A DNA stretch of 52,820 bases from CAZHMN01 sp964533705. GTDB taxonomy: Bacteria > Electryoneota > B3-LCP. The stretch covers positions 1-52,820 of the forward strand of contig CAZHMN010000009.1 of NCBI GenBank assembly GCA_964533705.1, given 5' to 3'. The notes under the pieces were generated by a model. That model had not been told where the DNA came from and searched no databases. It was given only the letters and a program-made list of their open reading frames with translations. Of the stretch, positions 9,001 through 16,447 are shown piece after piece; the stretch's first letter is position 1; every line of letters begins with the position of its first letter. The position numbers and the translations under genes are program-made.

Positions 9001-10066
9001 AGATCTGTTCATTTCCGTTGCGCAAAATCCCATTGACGAACGCTACATTGACATTTACTCTTTCTGCACCGAGAGAATGTTCCCCGATGGCGGACAGCTT
9101 TACCGGATTGAGACCGTTTTGCTGACTGAACTTGAAGGACCGGTAGTGGACGTAACAGGTGGTACCGCAAGCGATACGGGTGCAGATACTACCATCGCCC
9201 TGGATCAGGACGTTTTCTTCACGAACGCGGCGGGTTCAGCCTACATCTATCACATTGCATATCACCTCGATAGGATCGAGTTTCCGGCTGATTTGGAGTT
9301 TACGGCCTACGGAGAGGACATCTGCGGTAATGAGAAATCATCCGATCCCCTGGCGGTCACGGTGGATTTCATCGAGAGTACCGTTGGTGGAGCGCTGAGT
9401 CAAGCTGAATCAGCCGTCAGCCTGTACATTCCACCTCTGGCTCTTCAGGATGATGCCTACATCATGCTCAGCGTTACGGATTATCCGACCGAATTTATCG
9501 CCGAAATTCCTTCCCGAACGGTTGCAGCTCCCTCTGATCCCTCTCACTATGCTGTTGGACCCCTGGTATCGGCGGGGAGTGCAGGTTTGAAACTTTCCAG
9601 CCCCGTAGAACTCGAAATTCCTTTTGATCCTGTTCTGGCGGGCAATTCGGAAGTCGGCGTTTACCGTTCTGAAGGCGATAGCTGGGTTTATGTCGGCGGC
9701 GTAGCCGACGAAGGTGATGATATTCTCAAGACCTACAGTTGGAAGTTCGGTCAGTTTCAGGCTTTCGCCGGGCCGCTGGGCGACATGAAGCCTGAAATGC
9801 CTTACAGTTTCCGCCTTGATCAGAACTACCCCAACCCGTTCAATCCCGTCACGCGAATTGAATTCGAGCTGACCAAGGCGCAAAACGTCAAGGTTGACGT
9901 TTACAATCTGATGGGTAGGCTCGTGGCACGGTTAACGGATGATAATTACGTTGCCGGACGGCACACCATCGAGTGGAAACCCATCAACCTCTCCAGCGGT
10001 ATGTACTTCCTGCGCTTAGAAGCTCAGGAAGGGATATTGTATCGAAAAATGATGCTCCTGAAATAA
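6083..10066 (+). CDS. Large surface protein: beta-propeller, inactivated M30-like metalloprotease domain, ZU5-like domain, T9SS sorting domain
   Basis: Exported protein of 1327 residues. The frame opens at 5951, but ATG 6083 has GGAG (6074-6077) 5 bases upstream and starts a signal peptide (MKTSWIMLGVMLCVFIFALS). Residues about 100-550 hold repeated propeller-like blades (LFAACNGALFKSYDSG, TLWAATDDGIYMTRN, YIATDQGLF). Residues about 580-800 resemble peptidases of the M30/immune-inhibitor type (EMIYLDTDP, HLINWNQDFTEDLW), but the HExxH zinc motif reads N654-Q-V-F-H658 and the downstream DEGLAE reads RGGLSY. The key residues are therefore gone and I infer a non-catalytic domain. A ZU5-like stretch lies near 1109-1229. 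A standard sorting domain (QNYPNPFNPVTRIEFEL to YRKMMLLK) ends the chain. Confidence 0.82.
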   Translation: MKTSWIMLGVMLCVFIFALSASAGIPLSRHPAVMNSSSGQVNADSINVGDTQLFWAYAEGFFTGYYPLSATCQLVSEYAYLITEDAYINDISAPADSSLNPDSLILFAACNGALFKSYDSGLNWQPSIAGLPDVDGTYDGFDSTNYNRRSNLNCLFTRAEYGEALDTIWVGTEYGPFWSLAAGDTFMLRASGMNFDAEEGVDKPGTYDILGHPVNTKTLWAATDDGIYMTRNANRWKPLIGLPPSQDVNWVQTPAFALAYEPDTELLFAVTDKGIFYGGTRPLSDSPNADILATWKPLGGTVALEYFSVAEDYLKLRVTEGMTSHGLPITAGQNITIVDVTQNIYWLGFVDEFAEGLILEISDEDIFYYPEGDTPPEIDYRSLALGHLEAYGYAQVTGPSLYLEVDGDETTAYVGTEGSGLYSYQLTGDIKDRYHAPQLTISNSHDGMSVYRIAKKGDLYYIATDQGLFTAEESPHDEWTRLTGYIKNNDGTDSLAVNTRDIAFGPNDEMFIGGYMGGFLRSMAGEDFATSNHGLIHRNGTLGQLNDFLWEFEHATPADTTKGIWELMQEWWGEFPGPESGLDIDGDPRVVMLFLDVIDNFYEGTQGNGTFLNGYYDGQNEFPRLQFATSNQAEMIYLDTDPQWINRAGSAACNQVFHLINWNQDFTEDLWLRGGLSYFSQWVAGYPTVSGVRQYGSDDPTISGVVTFPAMNNLLEFNISTRTGTGDSPDIEYLYSFLFMLYLYEQMFPDVGAGEDLIHGMTEIATSPYQSVSGLGRLIYEKTVGASSDTVDYTPEFVDVFDDFIIAGALDISDSTFHEGKYGFINANSKIAATNKNWYWPADPPPPYNFQMPFWSAIAFQMVDLPAPKAFFNPEHPLTDLVVNGDDRNQLSFFAIVSDSADFTPEMPKDLVEVLEIPVDPIKQKGKLSLPEELWLVGGYEVPNNVRVLAICNSGFDETPSCFTFGDDTTSAPDLFISVAQNPIDERYIDIYSFCTERMFPDGGQLYRIETVLLTELEGPVVDVTGGTASDTGADTTIALDQDVFFTNAAGSAYIYHIAYHLDRIEFPADLEFTAYGEDICGNEKSSDPLAVTVDFIESTVGGALSQAESAVSLYIPPLALQDDAYIMLSVTDYPTEFIAEIPSRTVAAPSDPSHYAVGPLVSAGSAGLKLSSPVELEIPFDPVLAGNSEVGVYRSEGDSWVYVGGVADEGDDILKTYSWKFGQFQAFAGPLGDMKPEMPYSFRLDQNYPNPFNPVTRIEFELTKAQNVKVDVYNLMGRLVARLTDDNYVAGRHTIEWKPINLSSGMYFLRLEAQEGILYRKMMLLK

Positions 10067-10092
10067 ATCTGCTAATTACGCAGGGGTCGAGC

Positions 10093-11673
10093 ATGAAAAA
10101 ACAGTTGAAACTCCTCTTGAGAACTCATGAGAGCCTTATAGCTCGTGTGAGCCTTACGGCCATCTGCATTGCCTTACTGGTATTTTCCCTGGCCGGTTGT
10201 GAGGACAAAAGTGATAACATTCCGACGGATTCAAGCTGGCAGGGAATTGACTATCTGATGCAGCAAGGCTGGACTGCCTACAGCAACGGGGATTTTGGCC
10301 TCGCCTACGATAGCTTCCTGGAAGCCAACCAGCGCAACGCCTTCTACCTGCCCGCCTATGACGGTCTGGGTTGGTCTGCGGTGCGGCTGACCGACTTCAC
10401 CGATGCGGAGATTCAGTTTTCCTTCATCACCACGCTGGCGGATCCGGCGACGCAGGTGGATCTTTTGGCAGACGCTTATGCGGGATTGTGTCTGTCGGCG
10501 ACCATCGAAAGGATGGTTTTGGAAGACGCCGGAGAAAGTACCACCGAGGAACTCCAGGAGCTTGCGGAAAAATCCATCCAGATGGCGCAGATGGTCTTCG
10601 ATCTTCAGGGGGAAGACTACGCCCCCGCCGATCACGATCCCGGCTTTGGATCCGAGAGCCTGCACCTCCTGAACGCCCAGAACTACTATTACCTGCAGGA
10701 TTTCGGGAATTCCGAGGCGGAATTGAGCATCGTTGATCCCGATTTTATTGACACCCTACTGGTGACCTACGGCATTCCGGTCGAGGGTGAGGTTATCGAG
10801 TTGGAAGCTGCGGGAGATGACCCCGGGGTGTCCTGGTCGCTGACGCCGGTCAATCCGGGCATTCACCATTATACGACCATCGAACCGCCGGACATTACCT
10901 TCCCCTTGGAATACATTGAATACCAGGTCACGCCGTTCAATGAAAATAGCATTGCCGTGACGGCCGATCCGCCCGATTTCGGCGAAATCGCTTACGACTG
11001 GGTGGAAATCAATCCCGACCGTCCCGGCTCGCTCCCCGGAATCAATACGGGACTGACCGGAGACAATCAGATGGCAGGCCCCTTCCAGATCGGTTTTACC
11101 TTCCCCTTCATCAATTACCAGGACAGCGTCGCTTACATCTCTTCGAACGGATACATCACGCTGAGCATTACCTCGGATTCCCCGGAGAATCTGGCGATTC
11201 CTGACGTCAGCAATCCCAACAACTTCATCGCTCCTTACTGGGATGACCTGATGCTTGAAAACGGTAATGGCCACGGTCAAGCGTTTTATTACTTCGATGA
11301 GGATGGAGAACGCTTCATCGTCGAATGGGACAGCGTGGCTCACGCCGATACCAGCATCAGCGATGAATACTTCACCTTCGAGGTGATTCTCTATCCCAAC
11401 GGTGACATTGACTTTATGTACAAAGCCATTGAACTGGGGACGGCAGGAGAGCCTTCTGCGACAGTGGGTAAAGAGAACATCTTTGGAGAAGAAGGCCTCC
11501 AGTTGACCTACAATGGTTCCGGGCCAATTGAGCCCGCCTCCGGAATGGGCATACGGCTCTACCGTCTCCTCGAGGAAGGTATGGAGTTTACCGTAAGCTA
11601 TGTCTATATAGGAGAAATGGCTGAATATCTTTACGAATTGAGCCAGCGCATTGAAAGCTTAATTGAGATCTAA
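10093..11673 (+). CDS. TPR-containing lipoprotein with C-terminal beta-rich domain
   Basis: Probable lipoprotein of 526 residues. ATG 10093 follows AGGGG (10082-10086) at 6 bases; the upstream extension overlaps the previous gene and is rejected. The N-terminus is a long signal peptide ending in the lipobox LAGC (Cys35 or so), followed by EDKSDN. Residues about 50-200 look like tetratricopeptide helices (QGWTAYSNGDFGLAYDSFLE, AYDGLGWSAVRL). The second half resembles the NIDO-like or SSNGY domain found in secreted FCB proteins (IGFTFPFINYQDSVAYISSN, FIAPYWDDL, FIVEWDSV). Two copies of the 20-base repeat sit inside the signal-peptide codons. There is no sorting domain. It probably belongs with the neighbouring surface genes; the specific role is unknown. 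Confidence 0.78.
   Translation: MKKQLKLLLRTHESLIARVSLTAICIALLVFSLAGCEDKSDNIPTDSSWQGIDYLMQQGWTAYSNGDFGLAYDSFLEANQRNAFYLPAYDGLGWSAVRLTDFTDAEIQFSFITTLADPATQVDLLADAYAGLCLSATIERMVLEDAGESTTEELQELAEKSIQMAQMVFDLQGEDYAPADHDPGFGSESLHLLNAQNYYYLQDFGNSEAELSIVDPDFIDTLLVTYGIPVEGEVIELEAAGDDPGVSWSLTPVNPGIHHYTTIEPPDITFPLEYIEYQVTPFNENSIAVTADPPDFGEIAYDWVEINPDRPGSLPGINTGLTGDNQMAGPFQIGFTFPFINYQDSVAYISSNGYITLSITSDSPENLAIPDVSNPNNFIAPYWDDLMLENGNGHGQAFYYFDEDGERFIVEWDSVAHADTSISDEYFTFEVILYPNGDIDFMYKAIELGTAGEPSATVGKENIFGEEGLQLTYNGSGPIEPASGMGIRLYRLLEEGMEFTVSYVYIGEMAEYLYELSQRIESLIEI
10124..10161 (+). repeat. Two tandem copies of the dispersed 20-base repeat inside a signal-peptide coding region
   Basis: A degenerate copy (CTCATGAGAGCCTTATAGC, 10124-10142) is followed by CTCGTGTGAGCCTTACGGCC (10142-10161). 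They encode residues about 11-23 of the lipoprotein, between the positive N-terminus and the hydrophobic core. Confidence 0.7.
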
Positions 11674-11729
11674 AAGCAGATATCTTCCCTGGAGTTGTTC
11701 ATTCACCATAGTTGAAACCAATAGAAGCA

Positions 11730-11749
11730 GGCCGTAAGGCACTGACGAG
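11730..11749 (-). repeat. Dispersed 20-base repeat copy, inverted
   Basis: Read on the minus strand it is CTCGTCAGTGCCTTACGGCC, three bases from the consensus. It lies 31 bases before the start codon at 11781, and is the only inverted copy. Confidence 0.6.
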
Positions 11750-11780
11750 TAGAAAATACAGAATCATGATAGGAGGAGTC

Positions 11781-14771
11781 ATGCGAAAAAAGTTTTACAC
11801 TCTACTGTTACTTGGTTTTCTGCTGTTTGCGTTCACGCTGACAGCAAACGCCCAGATCGAATTCATCATCCAGTATGATGATGGCAATTCGGTTTACTAT
11901 TCCGGGCGGCCGCTGCCGGACGATACCTGCGGCGTCTGGTTCGAACCGCCGACCGAATGCCAGATTATATCCGGGCTGTTCAACTTCAACGGCAATATGG
12001 GCGGTGATGCCGAGGTATTCATTTGGGACATCGTTGATGGCTTTGATCCGGACAACTACTTCGACAGCGATGAACCCGGAGCCAGTCCCGGCCCCACACC
12101 GCTGGGCGAAATCCTCGCCGGCGGGATCACCTACTCCTTTGATAACTCGGGAGAGTTTCAGGAGTTGGTCTTCGAGGATTACGGCTATCCACCTGAAGAC
12201 CTTGACGTGGGGACGGAAAACTTCTACTTAGGCTACCGTATCCTGGGCACAGGCGCCCAGCCGTACTACCCATCCATCCTGGGCGACGCCGCTGACGACC
12301 GCCCCTACCACAGCCTCACCTATCTGACAGATCCGGGTGGTTCATATCCGGGTGAATCCGGCTGGTGGGCTTACGGTATTGACTGGTTCATCCGCGCCAA
12401 GGTGAACCTCTACGGCGATCCGCCCCCCACGGTGGAAGACTTAGCCGATCCGTCTGACACCTACCTGGAAGGCCCCTATACCATCACCGCCACGGTGACC
12501 GATCAGTCCACGGGCGGCAATCCGGGTGTGGTGCAGGAAGTCCGGTTGATCTACTCGGTGGACGGCGGCGCTGAGACAACGGTGGTTATGACCAACACGG
12601 GCGGCGATGAATACGCCGGCGATATTGAGGCCGTCGCTGTCGGTTCTATGATCAACTTCCGCGTGGAAGCGGACGACGATCAGGGCCACACCTCCACGGC
12701 GCCAAGCGTAGCGGGCTACAACTTCACCTACCGTCAGCCCAGCGGTGCCAAAATTCTGTTAGTCAATGATTCCGGTGATACGGAGGGCGAAGAGGTTTAC
12801 ACCGAGATGCTGGCAGATAACAACTTCTTCTACGATTACTGGTACATTGACACCGGCTCTCCGGACGATATGGGCTATCCCGGCGCTGACGTGCTCAACA
12901 CTAGCATCTACCGGACGGTTCTCTGGTACAACGGTCCGGGTTACTCGGGTAGTCTGCCCGACAACGATGCCGTTCTCGCCGATGATCCCGTCGCCAACTT
13001 CATGGATGATGGAGGTAACTTCTTCTTCTCCAGCTCGGATTACCTGGGCGGCGCCTTCAATCCTGACGTCTGGACCGAGTTCACGGCTATACCGGGTACG
13101 TTCATGTACGAGTACTTAAAGGTTGACTATGGCTGGTCGGATGCCCACCTGGATCCCACCTCCGGGTATTCCAACGATACCCTACACTTCGGCATCGCTG
13201 CGGATCCCATCGGCGGTGATTTCACGGCCGGCGTTTACAGTCATCCGGATCCCAACTACAACGACTTCTGCTGGCCGCAGGGCGGCGGTGTGACCTGCTT
13301 CGAGACGGAAATTGACAACGAGTCCGCCGGTATCTGGTACGATGGCGACTTCAAAATGGTCTTCCTGCCCTGGGTGCTGGAAGCCTGCGATGACCCTGAT
13401 GAGGCGAAAGCCATCCTGATGAACGTCATGGAATTCTTCAACGAGAACCCCGGGCCGTCCATCAGCATGATCGCCGGATCGCGCTACGGCATCTACGGCA
13501 ATAGGCCCTACGGCGTGGTAGCGGAAGTGACCGATCCCGACGGAATCGGCAGCGTTTCAGTGAAATATCGCTGGGACGAGGGCGATTGGGAAACCGGTGC
13601 GATGTCGCTGATGATCGGTGACCAGTACGAGTACCATTGGTCGCCGCCGGGCTCCTGGTCAACGCTGGAATACTATGTACTGGCCATGGATGCCGGAGAC
13701 AACATCAACGTCGGTCCGACCTACGAGTGCACCTACACGGGTGAAAATTACACTGAAGGAGCCACGGTGCTCTTCTGCTCCGATCAGTATTGGGCTGGAA
13801 GTAATTACGACCCGATGATCACCGGTCCGCTGGATGATCTGGGAGTGACCTACGACGTCTGGGATGCCGACCTATACGGCCCACCGGATTTCTGGACGAT
13901 CCTGAGTAACTACGAAAGCTGCCTCTGGGTGGGATACTCGGATTATGGCGCCTACGATGGCTTCGAAACCTTCCCCGTGTACTCAGCGGATAACCCCTTC
14001 GCCATGTTCTTAGCGGACGGCAAGAATCTGTTGTGGTCCTCTGAAGAGTATCTTGGCGGTCTGTTAGGCTGGGAAGACACGGTTTTCGAAGCAGGCACTA
14101 TCTTCTACGACTGGCTGCATATCGGCGAGGTGCTGCACGACCGCTCGATCATCACTCCGGGCGTGGGCTATTCTGAACTGGAGACGACGGCCGACGACAT
14201 GTGCGCGGGGATGACCTCGCCGCTCACCCTGTCCGGCTTTGAAGGCGATCCCTGGAGCGATTACCTCTTCCCGGCGGACAACGTTGCCACTGAAGGATTG
14301 TTCTTCGAATCCACCGGAACCTTCGCCGATAATCCGGCCGGTTTCCGGGATGACGAGGAGCAGCATAACGTCGTCACATTAGGCTACTCGCTCTATATGA
14401 TGGACGACACCAATCGCGAAACCTTCATCGGCAACGTCCTCGACTACTGGGCCGCCAATCCTGGATACTCGGTCGGCGTAGAGGAACCGGTACAACCGGA
14501 GATGCCGCTGAGCTACACGCTTGAGCAGAACTATCCCAATCCATTCAACCCGATCACCGAAATCCGCTTTGCGCTTCCTGAAAACGCCAATGTGGAGTTA
14601 ACGGTGTACAACCTGATGGGTCAGGAAGTCGCCAAGCTGTTAGATCGCGATCTGCAAGCCGGTAACCATCAGGTAACCTGGAACGCATCGCAATTGTCAT
14701 CAGGCGTCTACTTCTACAAACTGAAGACGGCGAACTTCGAGTCGGTTCGCAAGATGATCCTGATGAAGTAG
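11781..14771 (+). CDS. Secreted T9SS cargo protein with internally duplicated domain
   Basis: Exported protein of 996 residues, function not recognised. ATG 11781 follows a strong AGGAGGAG (11771-11778); the upstream frame from 11712 is rejected. The signal peptide ends TLTANA, giving a likely mature N-terminal Gln. The first domain (IQYDDGNSVYYSGRP to WFIRAKV) is related to the one at the start of the minus-strand gene at 44255. Two later segments are copies of each other: ILLVNDSGDTEGEEVYTEML with FFFSSSDYLGG near residues 345-440, and VLFCSDQYWAGSNYDPMITG with LLWSSEEYLGG near residues 670-765. Each looks like an alpha/beta flavodoxin or GATase-like fold. The sorting domain begins QNYPNPFNPITEIRFALPE and ends VRKMILMK. 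Confidence 0.83.
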   Translation: MRKKFYTLLLLGFLLFAFTLTANAQIEFIIQYDDGNSVYYSGRPLPDDTCGVWFEPPTECQIISGLFNFNGNMGGDAEVFIWDIVDGFDPDNYFDSDEPGASPGPTPLGEILAGGITYSFDNSGEFQELVFEDYGYPPEDLDVGTENFYLGYRILGTGAQPYYPSILGDAADDRPYHSLTYLTDPGGSYPGESGWWAYGIDWFIRAKVNLYGDPPPTVEDLADPSDTYLEGPYTITATVTDQSTGGNPGVVQEVRLIYSVDGGAETTVVMTNTGGDEYAGDIEAVAVGSMINFRVEADDDQGHTSTAPSVAGYNFTYRQPSGAKILLVNDSGDTEGEEVYTEMLADNNFFYDYWYIDTGSPDDMGYPGADVLNTSIYRTVLWYNGPGYSGSLPDNDAVLADDPVANFMDDGGNFFFSSSDYLGGAFNPDVWTEFTAIPGTFMYEYLKVDYGWSDAHLDPTSGYSNDTLHFGIAADPIGGDFTAGVYSHPDPNYNDFCWPQGGGVTCFETEIDNESAGIWYDGDFKMVFLPWVLEACDDPDEAKAILMNVMEFFNENPGPSISMIAGSRYGIYGNRPYGVVAEVTDPDGIGSVSVKYRWDEGDWETGAMSLMIGDQYEYHWSPPGSWSTLEYYVLAMDAGDNINVGPTYECTYTGENYTEGATVLFCSDQYWAGSNYDPMITGPLDDLGVTYDVWDADLYGPPDFWTILSNYESCLWVGYSDYGAYDGFETFPVYSADNPFAMFLADGKNLLWSSEEYLGGLLGWEDTVFEAGTIFYDWLHIGEVLHDRSIITPGVGYSELETTADDMCAGMTSPLTLSGFEGDPWSDYLFPADNVATEGLFFESTGTFADNPAGFRDDEEQHNVVTLGYSLYMMDDTNRETFIGNVLDYWAANPGYSVGVEEPVQPEMPLSYTLEQNYPNPFNPITEIRFALPENANVELTVYNLMGQEVAKLLDRDLQAGNHQVTWNASQLSSGVYFYKLKTANFESVRKMILMK

Positions 14772-14786
14772 AAACGAGGCACATAG

Positions 14787-14811
14787 GGGCTGACCTTGCT
14801 GGGGTCAGCCC
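14787..14811 (+). terminator. Hairpin after the surface-protein block
   Basis: GGGCTGACC (14787-14795) pairs perfectly with GGTCAGCCC (14803-14811) across a 7-base loop, 16 bases after the stop codon. The T content after it is modest (TGCTGATAATTT), so termination may be partial. Confidence 0.6.
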
Positions 14812-14825
14812 TGCTGATAATTTCC

Positions 14826-14900
14826 CTTTAAACTGATCCAGCGAGGTCGGTAAGGACTCTTGAATTTAAAGCCCCCGCCGGCGCGCGGGGGCTTATTTTA
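14826..14900 (+). promoter_or_regulatory. PyrR-dependent attenuator of the pyr operon
   Basis: The core TCCAGCGAGGTCGGTAAGGA (14837-14856) matches the conserved PyrR-binding loop of pyr mRNA leaders. CTTTAAA (14826-14832) and TTTAAAG (14865-14871) flank it and can pair to close the binding hairpin. Next comes a GC-rich terminator stem AAGCCCCCGC (14869-14878) with GCGGGGGCTT (14885-14894), then TATTTTACC. The two structures share bases 14869-14871, so they are alternatives. UMP-loaded PyrR would favour termination before pyrR. A promoter is not obvious: GATAAT at 14816-14821 is the only -10-like box, and it overlaps the preceding hairpin region. Confidence 0.82.
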
Positions 14901-14915
14901 CCTTTGGAGTTGATC

Positions 14916-15494
14916 GTGAAATTTCGCGTAAAGGCAAAACTGGTGGATGCCGACGGCGTGCGTCGTACTCTAACGCGCCTGGCACACGAAATCATCGAAC
15001 GCAACCGGGGCCTGCAGAATCTGGCGCTGATCGGCATGCAGACCAGGGGCGTGCACATTGCCGATCGTCTCAGGAAATTAATCCGGGACATTGAAGGGGG
15101 TGACGTGCCCATGGGGGTCTTGGACGTAACGCTTTACCGGGATGATTTCCGGTTAAAGTTCAAGAGGCCGCAGGTTCAGATCACTCACATTGATTTCGAC
15201 GTAGATGAGAAAAACCTCATCCTGGTGGACGACGTCATCTACACGGGTAGAACGGTGCGAGCAGCGCTGGATGCTTTGATGGATTTAGGAAGGGCTGCAC
15301 GCATTCAATTCGTCGCCCTGGTGGATCGGGGGCATCGAGAGCTGCCCATCAAACCGGATTTTGTGGGTAAGAATATACCGACTTCTCTGGGCGAGGAAGT
15401 CCGCGTCCGCATGGCTGAAAGCGATGGTGAAGACGCGATTCTTCTGGTTGAGAGAGAAGATCTAGCGGAGGAGGATCAAATTGATGACGCCTGA
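14916..15494 (+). CDS. pyrR: Bifunctional pyr operon regulator / uracil phosphoribosyltransferase
   Basis: PyrR of 192 residues. It binds the leader RNA of the pyr genes and can also convert uracil plus PRPP to UMP. GTG 14916 is the start (MKFRVKAKLVDADG), with GGAG (14906-14909) 6 bases upstream; the TTG at 14904 is rejected. The PRPP-binding motif LILVDDVIYTGRTVRAALD is intact, and IGMQTRGVHIADRL and ALVDRGHRELPI match the family. Its own binding site lies directly upstream, implying autoregulation. The stop overlaps the start of pyrB by 11 bases, so the genes are translationally coupled. Confidence 0.95.
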   Translation: MKFRVKAKLVDADGVRRTLTRLAHEIIERNRGLQNLALIGMQTRGVHIADRLRKLIRDIEGGDVPMGVLDVTLYRDDFRLKFKRPQVQITHIDFDVDEKNLILVDDVIYTGRTVRAALDALMDLGRAARIQFVALVDRGHRELPIKPDFVGKNIPTSLGEEVRVRMAESDGEDAILLVEREDLAEEDQIDDA

Positions 15495-16440
15495 TCGGAA
15501 CGAAGGGCACGTTCTGTCGCTGCGGCATCTGCTGGGATTGGAAGGGGTGCCCGCCGAAGATATTGTCCATATCCTGGATACCGCGGAAACCCTCAAGGAG
15601 ATCCTGGACCGCCCCATCAGGAAGGTTCCCACGCTCAGGGGAGTAACCGTTGTGAACCTGTTCTTCGAATCTTCTACACGCACCCGTATCTCGTTTGAAT
15701 TGGCCGAAAAAAGACTTTCTGCTGATCTGGTCAACTTCAGCATGGTCGGCTCCAGCGTTGCAAAAGGCGAAACCCTGCTGGATACAGCCCGCAACATCGA
15801 GGCGATGCGCATTGACGTGGTGGTCGTCAGACATCAGTCCCCTGGAGTGCCTGGTTTTCTCGCCAAAAGGTTGGATTCTGTGGTGATTAACGCCGGAGAC
15901 GGCGCTCATGAACACCCTACCCAGGCACTCCTGGATATGTTGACCCTGAGGCAGAAATTCGGCGATCTGAAAGGATTGCGCGTGGCCATTATCGGAGACA
16001 TCGCTCACAGCCGGGTGGCCATGTCCAACGTTTACGGTCTGAAAGCTTTAGGCGCAGAAGTTATGCTCTGCGGGCCACCTACCCTGATGCCCCGCGATGT
16101 GGAGGCTCTGGAGGTAAAAGTATCGAATAGTGTTGATGAAGCGATCGCCTGGGCGGATGCCCTCAACGTGCTGCGCCTGCAACTTGAAAGGCAGAAGTCC
16201 GGACTTCTACCTACCCTGCGGGAGTATCACATGACCTTCGGCATTACCCTGAAACGGCTTGAAAAAGCTAAGAAGATGCCGCTGATTCTACACCCCGGCC
16301 CGATGAATCGGGGCGTTGAGATCGAGAGCGCGGTGGCCGACAGCGGAGCGTCCGTCATCCTCGATCAGGTTACCAACGGTGTCGCAGTTCGAATGGCGGT
16401 GCTGGTACTTCTTTCAGCACCGGAAGTTATGGTATCGTGA
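15484..16440 (+). CDS. pyrB: Aspartate carbamoyltransferase catalytic subunit
   Basis: Condenses carbamoyl phosphate with aspartate, the first committed step of pyrimidine synthesis; cytoplasmic. 318 residues, normal for the catalytic chain. The carbamoyl-phosphate loop STRTRISFE, the motif HEHPTQALLDMLTL and the aspartate-binding LHPGPMNRGVE are all present. The ATG at 15484 is preceded by GAGGAGG and sits inside the end of pyrR. No pyrI-like regulatory subunit gene is present in the window; pyrC follows 7 bases after the stop. Confidence 0.96.
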   Translation: MTPDRNEGHVLSLRHLLGLEGVPAEDIVHILDTAETLKEILDRPIRKVPTLRGVTVVNLFFESSTRTRISFELAEKRLSADLVNFSMVGSSVAKGETLLDTARNIEAMRIDVVVVRHQSPGVPGFLAKRLDSVVINAGDGAHEHPTQALLDMLTLRQKFGDLKGLRVAIIGDIAHSRVAMSNVYGLKALGAEVMLCGPPTLMPRDVEALEVKVSNSVDEAIAWADALNVLRLQLERQKSGLLPTLREYHMTFGITLKRLEKAKKMPLILHPGPMNRGVEIESAVADSGASVILDQVTNGVAVRMAVLVLLSAPEVMVS

Positions 16441-16447
16441 GGCTATA

